Positions 24,804 through 37,171 of a stretch of DNA of 64,000 nt are shown here, in pieces. A program made the translations under genes and the position numbers. The notes under the pieces are model-generated. The model saw only the letters and a list, made by a program, of their open reading frames with translations. It made no database searches and was not told the DNA's origin. The DNA lies in NCBI GenBank assembly GCA_036877525.1, contig JAZGTH010000121.1, positions 372,001-436,000 of the forward strand. Direction: 5' to 3'. Within the stretch, counting starts at the first letter, position 1; each line of letters begins with the position of its first letter. This DNA is from Chromobotia macracanthus. Taxonomy: Eukaryota > Chordata > Actinopteri > Cypriniformes > Botiidae.

Positions 24804-24913
24804 ACAGCTAACAAGAAATGTTCATAGAACGTTCAAAATATCACTTTTTAACATTTTTGTTGCCTAATGGAAAAGTTGTGGAAATGCTCTTACAACCTAA
24901 AATTGTTATTTGG
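24804..24913 (-). mobile_element. CCCAGCTAAC foldback element, copy 3 (about 110 bp)
   Basis: It begins CAGCTAACAAGAAATGTTC and ends TTACAACCTAAAATTG TTATTTGGG, with a GTTGCCTAATGGAAA-like inner block. It lies in the opposite orientation to copies 1 and 2, and its right end has diverged (GTTATTTGGG for GTTAGCTGGG). Confidence 0.7.
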
Positions 24914-27099
24914 GACACTACTGTATCTGGGAGGAATTTATGATAAGATTAATGTAAGAGGCACAAAATAGATGATCTGTAGCTGTCATCAAAAGTAATA
25001 TATGGCTGGGGCAGCTGGGTAAGACCATCACATAAATAAGATAACAGTGCTTATGACATAAAATAAAGCTAAATTTAACAGTGTAGGATACAGTGCAAAA
25101 GACGGAACAGTGATAATTCTGTAATGCAAAGCATTAGGAAACAACCAGTGTGTCTGCAGACTGAGGCAGAATGCTTTGCTTGGATCCAGTTATGTTAATG
25201 AGAGCACCCACTGGGGGAGCTGTGCACCATGGCAACTCATTTATCAATAGAGTCAGGACCTGCAACATTGTAGCATATTTTTTCTAGTAATTCAGCTAAT
25301 TAAATGGACTCTTATAAAAATAACCTATAATGCAAACTAAACAAAAAACCTAATACATTTCTGATCCACAAAGAATTTATGAGATCGTTATGCAAACGCA
25401 ATATCCAATGTTACAAATCTCCTAAATGCAATTTCTAATTAAATGAGGAAAGTCATAAGAGGTCAAATTCAAAACAAGACAGATGCCACAGAAATTAAAG
25501 GTGCAGTCATTGTAGACTTTGTGTTTTGTTCATACACAAGTGAATGTGGAAACATAAGAAAATGTGTAGCAGTTTAGTCTTTTGCTGTCTGCCAATGTTC
25601 ATGTTTGATGATCCCTGCCTTGTGAATTTTTGTACAACAAAAAGGTCAAATTGACCAAGAATGTAAAGTCACAAATTGTTATTATTTATAACATATGTGT
25701 GAAGTGTGACATCACATCCTGTTTTCCATGTTAGCTGTAAATTTGGCTTAAACTCTAGACTGTACGATAACAATTTTTTAACTGCAATTAAAAAAATACT
25801 TGCTATTTAATTACAGAAACCTCTGAGAACATCAACGGTATCATGAGGAACATTTTTCCACACATATCACAAATGTAATGTTCCTACACAATAACATTTG
25901 AGCTTTATGTTTTAGGTTTCTGATGAAACCAATACCAATACATTCCTTCCTGGAGAACAAGGAAAAAACAAATCAAAGCTACTGCAATTTGCTGACAGCG
26001 GTTAGAGTGCCGAGAGGGGAAAACTGTTACGATAGCAATTCAGAGGAAATGAAAAAATAATAAAAGCATTTAATTTAATGATTTCAGCTTAAACTATTTT
26101 TCACAGGCAGGGAAACAAACAATTTTGAGATATTCGTGGGCATGTTTAAGCAATAAAAACAGAACAACAAAACTGAATTCAACAGGAGCAGAAAAAATAG
26201 AAGACGAATTAACATCAAGAGATGATAACACCCAGGATGATTTAAAAATGTCAAACAAATGAGCTACAATTTACTCTAATCAGCAGTTTTTAAAAAGTGA
26301 AATAAACACAACCCTTCCCGTTCCCTCGAATCGTGACCTAACAGCGACAGGTGCTTAAGCAGCAAGCTAGAGTCTGTTTACACCCCAGCTAAAAGCAGCC
26401 TGGCAGTACAGTATAACGGCTAGATTTCATTAGCACTGTGTGAAGAGCTGTTATAAAAGGGAGTAATATAATTTTACTCTATTCGCTGGGCACACTGAAA
26501 AATTCACTAAATCTTTAAACCTATGCAGAACACCACACTTACTAAAAATGCTTTTTTTACTGTTACATTAATGCACAATGTACTGCAGACTACGCCGCAG
26601 GAGCTGGCTTTCGTGCACAATGGTTAAACCCCCTGAGCGCTGGTCTTGCTCTTCCAGCTGTGCCTTGACTAAAGAGAAGCTCACTGGGACCATGCACTTT
26701 ACGCTTTCCCTGATTCAGGTTTTTCGCCATCTGTTGGAATGGTAATGGCAGCCTTGCTGAACACTACTGTGTGCTGCCGTTGAGTCTGAATTCTTCAGAG
26801 AGGCTTGTCATTAGCTACACTAGGGAATTATTAGTTGAAATATCAGGTCTCCGCAGATACAAGCTTAAAAGGGCCTCAGTGTGTGTTTTTTAATTCATAT
26901 AGAAGTCTATAAATAACATGCTGGAGAGGCAGAGCCATTCACCTGAGAGCCATAGATCAAACTGCTGAGAGAGCACCTTTCGTACTCACCTTATCTCTCT
27001 CTCTCGCCCTTTTTCAATCTCTTTCTTACTTTCTATTTATTATCTGTTCTCACTCTATTTGTCTCTCCACAAGTAGGATTACTCATAATTGTTATATTG
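24914..27099. other. Intronic stretch without recognised features
   Basis: AT-rich DNA with no long open frame and no repeat family I can name. Confidence 0.65.
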
Positions 27100-27232
27100 T
27101 TTATGCATTTGGCAGATTCTTCGAAAGAATATTACTGTAAGTAATCGAAAATTACTTACAGTGTATTCAAGTTATACATTTGATCAGTACGTGTGTTCCC
27201 TAATGCAATGCTCTATTAATTGGACTACAGGA
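27100..27232 (-). mobile_element. Diverged SINE with tail and partial head
   Basis: TTATGCATTTGGCAGATTCT is the tail. A 29-bp perfect inverted repeat (27134-27162) follows, then GTGTATTCAAGTTATACATT and a degenerate tRNA-like head (TGCAATGCTCTATTAATTGG, ACTACAGGAACAC). Same orientation as the copy at 10295. Confidence 0.7.
27134..27162. repeat. Perfect inverted repeat inside the SINE
   Basis: ACTGTAAGTAAT and ATTACTTACAGT are perfect reverse complements (12 bp) around CGAAA. The right arm contains the normal SINE TTACAGT block. The left arm looks like an inverted copy of it. Confidence 0.9.
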
Positions 27233-30037
27233 ACACCAGGAATGTAGGAGGAATGTAACAGTTAGTTACAAAGTACTCCTCTAATCCGATTGGACAAGGT
27301 GTTTCAAGAGTGCTGAAATTTTCTAGAAAAGCACTGGAACATTTCACTGCTTGTATTACTCGTCTGTGTTTATGGTGTTCCAGAACAGAGTATGTGCAAT
27401 TTTAGGATTATAGTTTAGAATTCTAATTGAGTAGCTTAACTAAATACAATTTGAAAGGAATTATTTGCACATTTGTAATCCCTGCAATTTTAACTTCAGT
27501 TAAAACAACTCATACTTGCAGCTTAAGTAGATTTAAGCATAACTGTCTTTTGAGCAGTGACAGAAGCCAAGGAAAGCAAGTGGAAAAAGAGCCCATCTCT
27601 GGAACTACTGAGCGGGTTTTTTTAAGTGTGCCGAGTGTGTGGAGATATTTTCCATCCATTAGTTGAGTGTTAGGCCATGAAATATACACACACACAGAGC
27701 CACGCTCACCATCACACATGCGCACACTCACGCAAACACACAGGCAAACATATAATTCACTTTCTATATTTACACTTAAGTAATCACTTCACATCAAGAT
27801 CAATGTCATTGTTTTTCATATTGAGCTCAACACACAACAAAATGTAACACCTCACTCTGATTTAACTAACAGTGTGAATAGTGATTTTGATCGCAGAAAC
27901 TACATCCTGAAACTCAAAACACCAGTTTTGGTGTTTGGTGGTTGGTGTTTTGAAAAATTTTACAAACCTATCATTTGTTTTCTAAAGTAATATTTGTGTC
28001 AAAAAAAACAAAATGAGGCCAAAAATACACTTTTGATTATTATTCAATCCAATAGAAAGATTTTAAAAGTTAGCAAATTTAGCACTGGAAAAATGTCTAT
28101 TTTGCTCTGTTCCACAGTTGAATTGCGCTATATAATCTAAACGTCTATGCAGGTGTAGACCTAGTGTTTTGGCCCCAGTTGAGTTTAATGTAGTGCAGAG
28201 TGTCTGATCTCTGGCTGTGTATACACACTGGAGTGAGGGGGCTCAGGTTTGTTTAGGTGTGTGGAGGCTGTAGCCTCTTGTGTTGTTGTGCTGAGAGACA
28301 CATGCACTACGTAATGGAATCTCTGCAGTCTCGTGTCTGGCTCCCGTAGAGCCATCTCATCCATCCTAATACAAGTGTCTGGACGCCTGGACATGATCAC
28401 ACTCCTCCTCAGCTCTGGACTCCTTACACTGACACAGGAGCTGAGAAAACACAAAGCCTGCCACTACATACAATCACATACGCATGCATACGCACACACA
28501 CACACATATGCAAAAACAAACATTGTTTTAAACTATACAAATGGGAAAACCACAGAAATGGGAAAACCTTGCAGAAGTTTTGCTTTCCTATGCATTTATA
28601 GACCTCATAGCACATACTGTAGGCTTACTACAGAAACAGGGACACTTCCCGCAGCAACACCCGGGCTATTTAAAGATGATCTACATGCTTATTAAAGAAT
28701 TAATGAATTTAATCATAAATAAACTAATGAATAAGAAAACAGTACTCAACGTCAGACATGTTGTGTATGTCTCTGAAAATGACTGAGCTGTAATATCTAT
28801 TCGGAAGCTTGTTTATAAAAGAAAAGCATGTACATCGCTTAAAATTCAATAGAAAAAATAAGAGTGCACGGGTTTGGAAGAACATGAATGTGAGTAAATA
28901 ATACATAATTCTTCTTGGATGAACCATTTTTTTTAAGGCCTTCAAAATCTAACCATACCTGCAGTCCTATGGGGGGTTGTACCCACAGTGATGCATGATA
29001 CTCCACAGTGAGAGGAAACAAGAGTCACAAAGTTACTGCAATGTCAGCAGGCGATGTGTTAACATGGAGGAAGTGTCTGAGATCTGCGGTTAGAGCAGAA
29101 GATCAGTGTCAGAAAATGCAGTTCAGCAAGAACCATGCATGTATGTTGATGTATCACTGTCACATCCTGGTCTCATGGGAGCTTTGTGAAGTGACTAAGG
29201 GGGCAAAACTGCCCTCATTTCCTCCCACACAGTACAGTCCCAAGACAATGCATGACAGAAGTTGATCAGGCACTTCACTGGAACATGGGAAAGTGATAGA
29301 GAGGGTGAGGATGCAGTAGTAAATAGTAGTAGTAGTAAAAATCTTAAACACCTTTAAAAAAAGACACAAAACTCTGTTTTGATAATAAGGCAGAGAACAT
29401 GGGTATATCTTGGATATCATGGTTATAGGTTGTTAGATTTCTATGGTTAAAAATAATGTCTTAATTATTTATTATAATTGAATAATTGATTATAAACACT
29501 ATAAACACATGGTACTCTCTGAAAATGTTTCAATATCTTGTGCAATTTTCTTTTAGGTACATTTATCTTTTGTTGTATTTAATGAGGTTTAGATATTTTT
29601 TAACTAAAAAAGCCAAATATATTGTTTGAAAACAATGCCTCAGAAAGAAATGGAGATAAAATACAGTATTTATGCTATGCATGTTAAAGTGAAGGAGCTG
29701 TGGATAATAGGTATAGTACAATACTGTATATACACTATTGTGAAAGCGCTGGTTGTAAAGCAGACCCTCAGTCTTATTGAGTTAAATGTCACAGTTTGGA
29801 CAGTCAGGTCTTTAATGCAGCCATAATAGCTTATTTTATATCAGGCCCTTGTGGAGTGTTTGTGTGTGGTTGGGTGTAGAGACAGAGGAACATGAGTGAG
29901 AGAAGTTTCTCTATTACATGAGACTTTGGGGATCACAAATGTAAGTAGCTAGCATCACCATTACACTAAACAAATAACCATGTTAGGTTCCAAAACTATC
30001 ACATTTCCCACAGCTTTCTACCTCTCTCCCTCTTTCA
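27233..30037. other. Intronic stretch without recognised features
   Basis: It contains short CA-rich runs (27680-27745, 28490-28506) and a short imperfect AGT run (29314-29336). Facing open frames at 28185-28454 (minus) and 28333-28695 (plus) have no recognisable product. Confidence 0.6.
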
Positions 30038-30062
30038 CTCTCTCTCTCTCTCTCTCTCTCTC
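30038..30062. repeat. (CT)n microsatellite
   Basis: A CT dinucleotide run of about 25 bp within a larger pyrimidine-rich tract (30015-30075). Confidence 0.9.
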
Positions 30063-31600
30063 ACTCACTCTCTTATTCCCGTTCTTGAAGCTCAGATGAG
30101 TGTTCAGGAAAGACTTTTTCTTTGCCTTGGGTTAGTGTTAGTTAGAAAGCACTGTCACCACTGTTATTGAGTTGATTAGCTGAAACACTTTTTACTTCAG
30201 CAGTCTTTCCCTGATAATTTTCTCCTGCTAATTGATCGATCAGCAGTTTATCCTCCTATGCAGCTCATGAAGAACACAGTCAGACCTGAGGTCTGCAGAT
30301 AAACACTAGCGTAACTAACAGATATCATCAACTCATTAAACCTTCCCTTTGCTTATTTGACACCCTCTGGTGTCTTGGGATTCCCTAATTTTTTATTGGC
30401 TTATTTTCCTATCGGAATATATTCAACTGTACTGCATTTAAGACACTAAATAATAAACACTAAATAACTGAATTTTCCTAATGACAATAATGGTAATAAA
30501 ATTACAAAATACTTCAAAAGTATACAGCAAAATACTTTTTTTCCAGCAAGAAATATTTGTGGCTTGAAATTGTTTTTAATTAATCTACAACTGGCAGGTG
30601 TGCCAAAAAGTTTGACTGTTTGGAATCCAGCAACACTCTTTTGGTGCACGTCTTAAAAATCTTAAAATTTTCATCCGAAATGCCAAGATCTAACCCAAAC
30701 CAGTGACCGCCCTTCTGCCACCTGAGACTGATCTCTTCTGCCAAGCAGCTTTAATGATGTCATTGATGATAATTTGGATGACCTCTGCCCCTGGTTTAGC
30801 TTCCACCTCCTGTTTTTAAGGCCACACTGTTCATCTGAGCTTTTTAAGACCTGCTGCATCTGGAAAACATTCCACCAGTAAGCTGCTATTCCATTACCCG
30901 GCCCCACAACCATCTTTACCACCTGAACAACGCATGCTTTAACAGGCAACAAACTCACTCCAAGCCCTTGTTAAGCAGCCAGCAGTTCACTTTGAGTGTA
31001 CTACACCAGGCCAGTGAAACGGCTGATAAAATGTCTATCAGAAACCTGAGCCTGTGGAGCTCAAAGGGCCATCCGGGTGAGGAGCAGGTCAGCCGGCCTC
31101 TCATCCAGCTGTGTGGACTAGAAGAGACGTGAAATGTGCAAGAGCACAGACAAGGTACACCTTCTCTGAACAATGCTGATGAAGACTATCATGAAAAATT
31201 TAAAAGCACAAGACAGTGATATTGGTTTATGGAGCCATATAAATGATTCAGGGAAGACTCAGCAAGAGCAGTTCTTATTTAGAGTACACATTTCTATGCT
31301 TCTGGTTTACTATCACACCCACTACACAAAGTATCAAAAAATTCAAATCACTGACCTGCTGTCTACCTCAGACAACACCATTTGTGCTACGGACATGAAT
31401 GACAACTTAATTTGTTTGGCTTGTTGAAGAAAAGTGTACTATGGCTTTTCTAAGGGATCAAACGACATCCTAAAATATAGACTTACAGCTATTAAGACTT
31501 ACCACCTAGGCACCTTAGACTCAGAATACCTTAACAATCACACAGCAACATCCCGGCAACCACCACTACCATCATGGCGACAAGCTAGGCAGGGGAAATT

Positions 31601-31984
31601 TAGCTAACAGAGAGCGTTCTCAGAATGTTGGCTAATGTTCTGAGAATGTTGATTGATGTTCTAAGAACACTGGCTAACATTCTCCAAAAACAATATCAAA
31701 ACGCATTTTGCTGTTACATTAGTAGAATTTTTTTACTGTTACATACCATATATATATATATATCGAAATTGCAATTTTTAAGTAGTTAGTGAAATGTTTT
31801 AAAACCTTAACAGAATAAAAAAAAAGTGTTGAATGACGTTCTTATAACCCAGCAATAACATTAATAATGTTGTAAACTGGACGATTTGAATGTTCTCACA
31901 ACTTTCTAAATAACATTATTAATTTTTTGTTATTTAATGGAAACATTAGGGAAATGTTCTTACAATCCAAAACTGTTAGCTGGG
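31601..31984 (-). mobile_element. CCCAGCTAAC foldback element, copy 4 (about 384 bp)
   Basis: It begins TAGCTAACAGAGAGCGTTCT and ends ATCCAAAACTGTTAGCTGGG. The left part repeats GGCTAATGTTCTGAGAATGTT-like units two to three times. A (TA)n run sits in the middle (about 31747-31763). This is the longest copy in the window, in the minus orientation. Confidence 0.78.
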
Positions 31985-33380
31985 AAGCACCAAACATTTC
32001 TGCCATTTGCTGCTATAGTGAGGTACATATTAAGGCTTTTGGAATGGGGTGTTTCGAATGGCAGCAGTTGGCTGGAGAATGACATGCAGTCATGACATAG
32101 TGTGAGTTAGTAACAGCTGTCAGACAGAGACCTGCTGGGAGAGAGGCCACATATCACAGCCAGCCAAACCAATGACTCTTGGCCAGACACAGCAGCACAG
32201 CCCATGGCCAAGAGCTGGACAGTGAAATAAAAGCTAGGCCTGACTGCCACATGGAACAGGGTAAGGACATACCACCACTTTACACAGAATCTGTGTTCTT
32301 TGGGAAAAAGACATATGAGCTGGATTTACACAGCACCATATGGGAACAATATGAAAGCAACAATATTTATTTACAAACTTCTCTGCTGCTGTTTGTAATG
32401 AAAGCTGTCCAAACTAAACTGCACAAACAAAAACACACAAACATCCACGCACGCTTACAAACATACAACACAGCAATATAAAAACCAATAGCTTACCACT
32501 CACCACTGATTCTGTAAACACAAACATTCCTTTATTTAACAAACAAGCAGAAATTGTGAGATAGTTCAGTTCATGACCACTTTAGTGACATGGTTTAGGT
32601 GACATACATTTTTTAACATTAAAATGCTTTTTGCTAATTTAATATTCAAAAATGACTATGAGAGTCATTGGTAGGTTGAATCACCCAACGAGTGTAAACA
32701 ATGTGGCTCTCAGTGTGGTGTTATTAAAACACTGCTGGTGCACTTTACAATTGTTAAAGCTTGTAAACAAACACCTAACTCTGACATGTAACTTGTCCTG
32801 TACTGTTTGTTCTATGGGCATGACCGATACCAAAAGTCACGTGACTTGTTTAGAAGTGCTATTATTTTCAAATGTTTTCAATTTATTTCAATTGCCTTTG
32901 TGTGCAACAAATTCCAATTGTTTTTTATTATATCATTATATTCAAACAATTTGTATATTCCGTTTCTATGCATAACCTGACATTTTTACTTAGAACGGCT
33001 ACTGACAAACACATAATCTGATTGCTCAAAAAACAAAAAGAAAGACGTGCTTTATGGAAAAAAAACTAAACAAAGAATTTTTCCTCTCCTTAAACTAATC
33101 CAGAGTACAATGATGTGAAGGTTAAAGAATTCCTTGTGACACTGTGTGTCTATGCACCATCAGCGAAACATCTGCTCCATTACGGCACAGTCTCTCAGTA
33201 GAAGCCGAGTCCACAATTATATTACTTTTCCATTTTGTCTTCCACACTTTCCACCTGTCCTGCTTTCACCCGTTCCATTTGTCTTCCTTCCTTATTCTAA
33301 AAACCTGCACTGACCCGTCTTACTGCTGAGATTTACAGGTGCCACAGTGACTTTGACTGTTTTAATGTATATTTATGAAT
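31985..33380. other. Intronic stretch without recognised features
   Basis: No repeat or exon recognised. Open frames of 100 to 107 codons (32179-32481, 32652-32975) show no domain or motif. Confidence 0.6.
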
Positions 33381-33418
33381 GTATGTGTGTGTGTGTGTAT
33401 GTGTGTGTGTGTGTGTGT
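33381..33418. repeat. (TG)n microsatellite
   Basis: A 38-bp TG/GT run with two TATG interruptions. Confidence 0.93.
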
Positions 33419-34499
33419 AAGTGAGTGTGCATTTGTATCTGGAGGGACCTGGAGGTTAATGAAAACTCCCAGGGATTCGACCAAATAATCAAATAGATTG
33501 TATTCTGACAAACCCAGTAACCTAAGCACAATGTTTTGCATGTTATTTTGTAATGCAGGTTTGACAGTGTTTTATACCCAAGCACCCTGGTTAACCTTCC
33601 GTGCAACAGTCAGTTCAGGACATTTAATCCTCTGACCCTATAGGTGAGGGAATTCACACCTTCCCTCACACACTGATTAGAGAGATAAGCAGTGAAGTGT
33701 CCTGTCCAAATGGGACATATAATGACCAAATGATCAATTTAATATTCTGTAGGCAACAACCCATAACAGCAGTTTCACTGCCTGATGATCTGCTCTGTGT
33801 CTAATGCATTATTCATACACATACTGGAATTGTGCCAGCCCAACAAATAAAGACAGGTGGCAACCTTTAAACAAATAAATCAAGTATTTTAGAATAAATT
33901 CAGCAGGTTTGATGTAATTAGGCATAAATGAACAATAATATAATTAGCTACCAAGAAAGTTAATGGTGGGTAACAATTTATAGCTCTGTATTTTCTCCTG
34001 GCTTCATGTCATTGGCTTGTTTCAGGGTCAGCAATGCATAACTTTCTACTTTCTGGTTATGACGAGTTCTCTAACCCAACAGCTGCTATGAGACCTCAGC
34101 GCCCTGCTGGCCTTTAACTATAGCTCATGTCAGCCACTGGAAGCAACATTTAACAATGCAAGCAATACCCACACACACACCCACACACACACGATTTGAT
34201 TATTGCAGACACAGATGTACACACAAACATAACTGTGCACAAATAAATACACACACACTCGAATAAAAGATGTGAGCTAATGAGGTAAAAACTTTCTGAG
34301 CGACATAACATGAATACAAATACTGATAACTCCTCATGTTTTTTGCAGAACTGCTTCAATGCAAAGACAAAGATCAACTTAGATCAACAGTATGATCACT
34401 GCTTTATATGTATTTAATCATTCTTTTTTTTTAATTACAACTTTCTCCAGTTTCTGAAGAGATTTTTAGTTTTCATATATCGCTTCTTTGTTTTCCTCA

Positions 34500-34552
34500 C
34501 CTTGTAAGTCGCTTTGGAGCCTAAGTGTCTGCTAAATGCCTAAATGTTAATG
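34500..34552 (+). mobile_element. SINE tail fragment, opposite orientation
   Basis: CTTGTAAGTCGCTTTGGAGC, then GTGTCTGCTAAATGCCTAAATG is the reverse complement of the tail seen at 10295 and 45505. Only the tail is preserved. Confidence 0.75.
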
Positions 34553-36968
34553 TATATATGTTTTAGGACAAACTACATTTACAGCAGTGAATATAAGCAG
34601 TATTCTTGTAGATGCATATTTCAAGCACTGAATGTAATCTTAAATCACATGGAGGATGAAAGGGTGAAAAAACAAAGCCATCTGAAAGAGTTTACACACA
34701 TCACAGAGGTAAAGCCCTGTGAGCATCTGAACATCTGTCAGAGTCCAGAAGTTCAAGACCACATTGAAAGATTGATTAAAAACATTGAAACAAAGGAAAT
34801 TTGACATAAAAGATTCTGCCCTTCTTGTAGGTCACTAATCATATGTGTGTAACAATGACCATGTTAACTCCTTTGTACATAAGGTCACATTTCCCTGCTT
34901 CTATTGGGGCATGCAGGATGCACTTTGAGCATTCTTAAATTTGGCTGGGATAACACGGATCATTGGATTTTAAACAAAAGTTGAAGCTGATGCCAGCTAG
35001 AATGCATGCTGTCATTAAACCTTACACCTTACACTTACATATAACAATAATATAACACTGGGATTAATAAAGTTCTTTGAATGTCATGAAAAACGTAATT
35101 AAAAAATAAAAAAATGGACCACTTTAAGTAGTGATCTCACTTCTGTTTGCCACGGTACTGCAGGGTTTAAGCGACGGGTCAACATTTATACATACTTTAT
35201 ATAATGCAGCATAAGGGCAGAATATTAATTTATATTAAAATTCTGGTTTTGCCAAGGTACGCAGTATGTGTATTTTGTTTATACGGCAAGGCACCACTGT
35301 ATGTGCACATACACACACACACAGCAGCAGCAAAACAAGTGCACCCAGCCATCTTCCAGTCAGTCCTTCCAATGTCAGTCTGGGATGTTGTTTACTTAAG
35401 CCTAACAATGCATCTACCCATCATCACTGACAGGTGCTCTTAACCAGAGCTTTGTGTCTAGAAACCCTATTCATTACCCTAACAGCCATCCCATTAAGGA
35501 ATCCCTACCTCTGTCCAAATGAAATGGTCCCACAGGGCCCTGGGCAAAACACAGCTACTAAATCAATCATCAAGATGACAATGAAAACAGCCCTGTAATG
35601 TACAATCTACTCATATTATTTGAAATCAGTTCAGTCTGCAGATGATTTCCTTGTTTGCTCAGCCACATTAATTGGCTAATTAATCACCCACTGCATAACC
35701 TTTCCACTAGGTGATCCCTGCTCTCCTGTCTGTGTGAACTGGAATTCCCCATAGCCAGTAAATGAGGTTAATGTTCATACATGCACACCCACAGGGTCTG
35801 ATTAACTTGGTTGGTTTGTGTTAGCATCGTGCTGTGTGAGTCTGTGTGTTTGTGTCCCTTGGTACCGTGCCGATTACACACACACAAAATAAGCTTGAAA
35901 CCTCTCTCTTCCAATATCACAACATTTATAGTAGAAACATCATTTAAATCACTACAAGCAAACATCATCCACTACACTGATATCACACTCAATGGTAATG
36001 GTGGAAAAAAACAATAAATAGACCATTTATGATAAATGTGTGAAACTTCTCCACAATCATGTCAAACAACCTACAAAATAATAGAGCATGCAGAGAGTAT
36101 TTCAAAAATTATTGTAGGTCTTACATATTACTTACATATTCATACGTTTTTTCGTGTCTACTGGAGATAGCTGTCATGATATTAATATTCAATTCAATTT
36201 CATTTACATTTATTTGTAAAACATAGTTGTTTTCTGAACTGTAAATGGCAACTTAAAATGTTACTTTTTGGGAAAGAAAACTCAAAGCTAGCCCTAGCCT
36301 ACCTAAACTACTTGCTAGTTTAGCAATCCAGTTAGCTCACTTACTGTATTACGTAACTCCTACTTAAACTTTGCACAAATACAGTTTTGAAAGCCGTTCA
36401 AGCCGTTTGCATTTCTCATACTTAATTTGCACTGGCGGTATGTGACATGGTTTGTGTTGTAGCACTAAGTGGATTAGACTACTAAAGACTTGAGCTACAG
36501 CAGTAAGACAGGCCAACATCCATTAATTCATCCTTTTTCAGCACATGTAATCCTGTCTGTGAGACACACAGCTCACTGAATCCCCCAGAGCACAACTCTC
36601 TACAGGCATTTAACCCCCCCAAACCACAAGACAACATTAAGAGTTTAGAGAGGTTCATTTGTAAATGCACTGAGAGCTGTTCTGACTGCCCTCTGTGATG
36701 TCTTTGGGTCAGTTTATGCGATCAGTTCAGTGGCCTACAATTACCCTTCGTCTCTGATTTCTCATCTTTCTTGTCCTGTATTTGTTTTTGTTATTCTCTG
36801 TCTTGCTTTCATACCAAATACTTCACCATCACTTTCTTATAATTTAAATCATTTTCTTCTCTGCCTGAACAAAACCTATTTAGATTTCTTTCATACAGAG
36901 TTCCTGCAATCTACCTCTTTCCATTTCTTACATCATTCACTGTTTTCTTTTTTCTATTCAGGTGGGAC
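34553..36968. other. Intronic stretch without recognised repeats
   Basis: No repeat family recognised. Within it, 35630-35760 is of moderate complexity and contains an ATTAATTGGCTAATTAATCA motif, noted as a possible conserved non-coding element. Confidence 0.55.
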
Positions 36969-37171
36969 CCTGCTAACGGGGAACGTTCTTAGAATGTTAC
37001 CTATGTTCTTTAAAGGTTCTTTCCAAGTATATATCAAATGTCTAATAAAACTACATTGAGCATTTCTAGAATTTTTAAAAAAACATTATTAATGTTTTTG
37101 TTACTAAATGGAAACGTTAGGGAACAGGAACTTAACAGAAGCTTTTTTACAACCTAAAATTGTTAGCTGGG
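36969..37171 (-). mobile_element. CCCAGCTAAC foldback element, copy 5 (about 203 bp)
   Basis: It begins CCTGCTAACGGGGAACGTTC and ends CCTAAAATTGTTAGCTGGG, with an inner TTGTTACTAAATGGAAACGTT block. It is in the minus orientation. The left terminal repeat has mutated (TGCTAACGGG for AGCTAACAGG). Confidence 0.78.

Noticed and set aside
28185..28695. Facing open frames of 89 and 120 codons
   Set aside because: They overlap in opposite frames, have no domain, lack convincing splice sites and run into CA-rich sequence.
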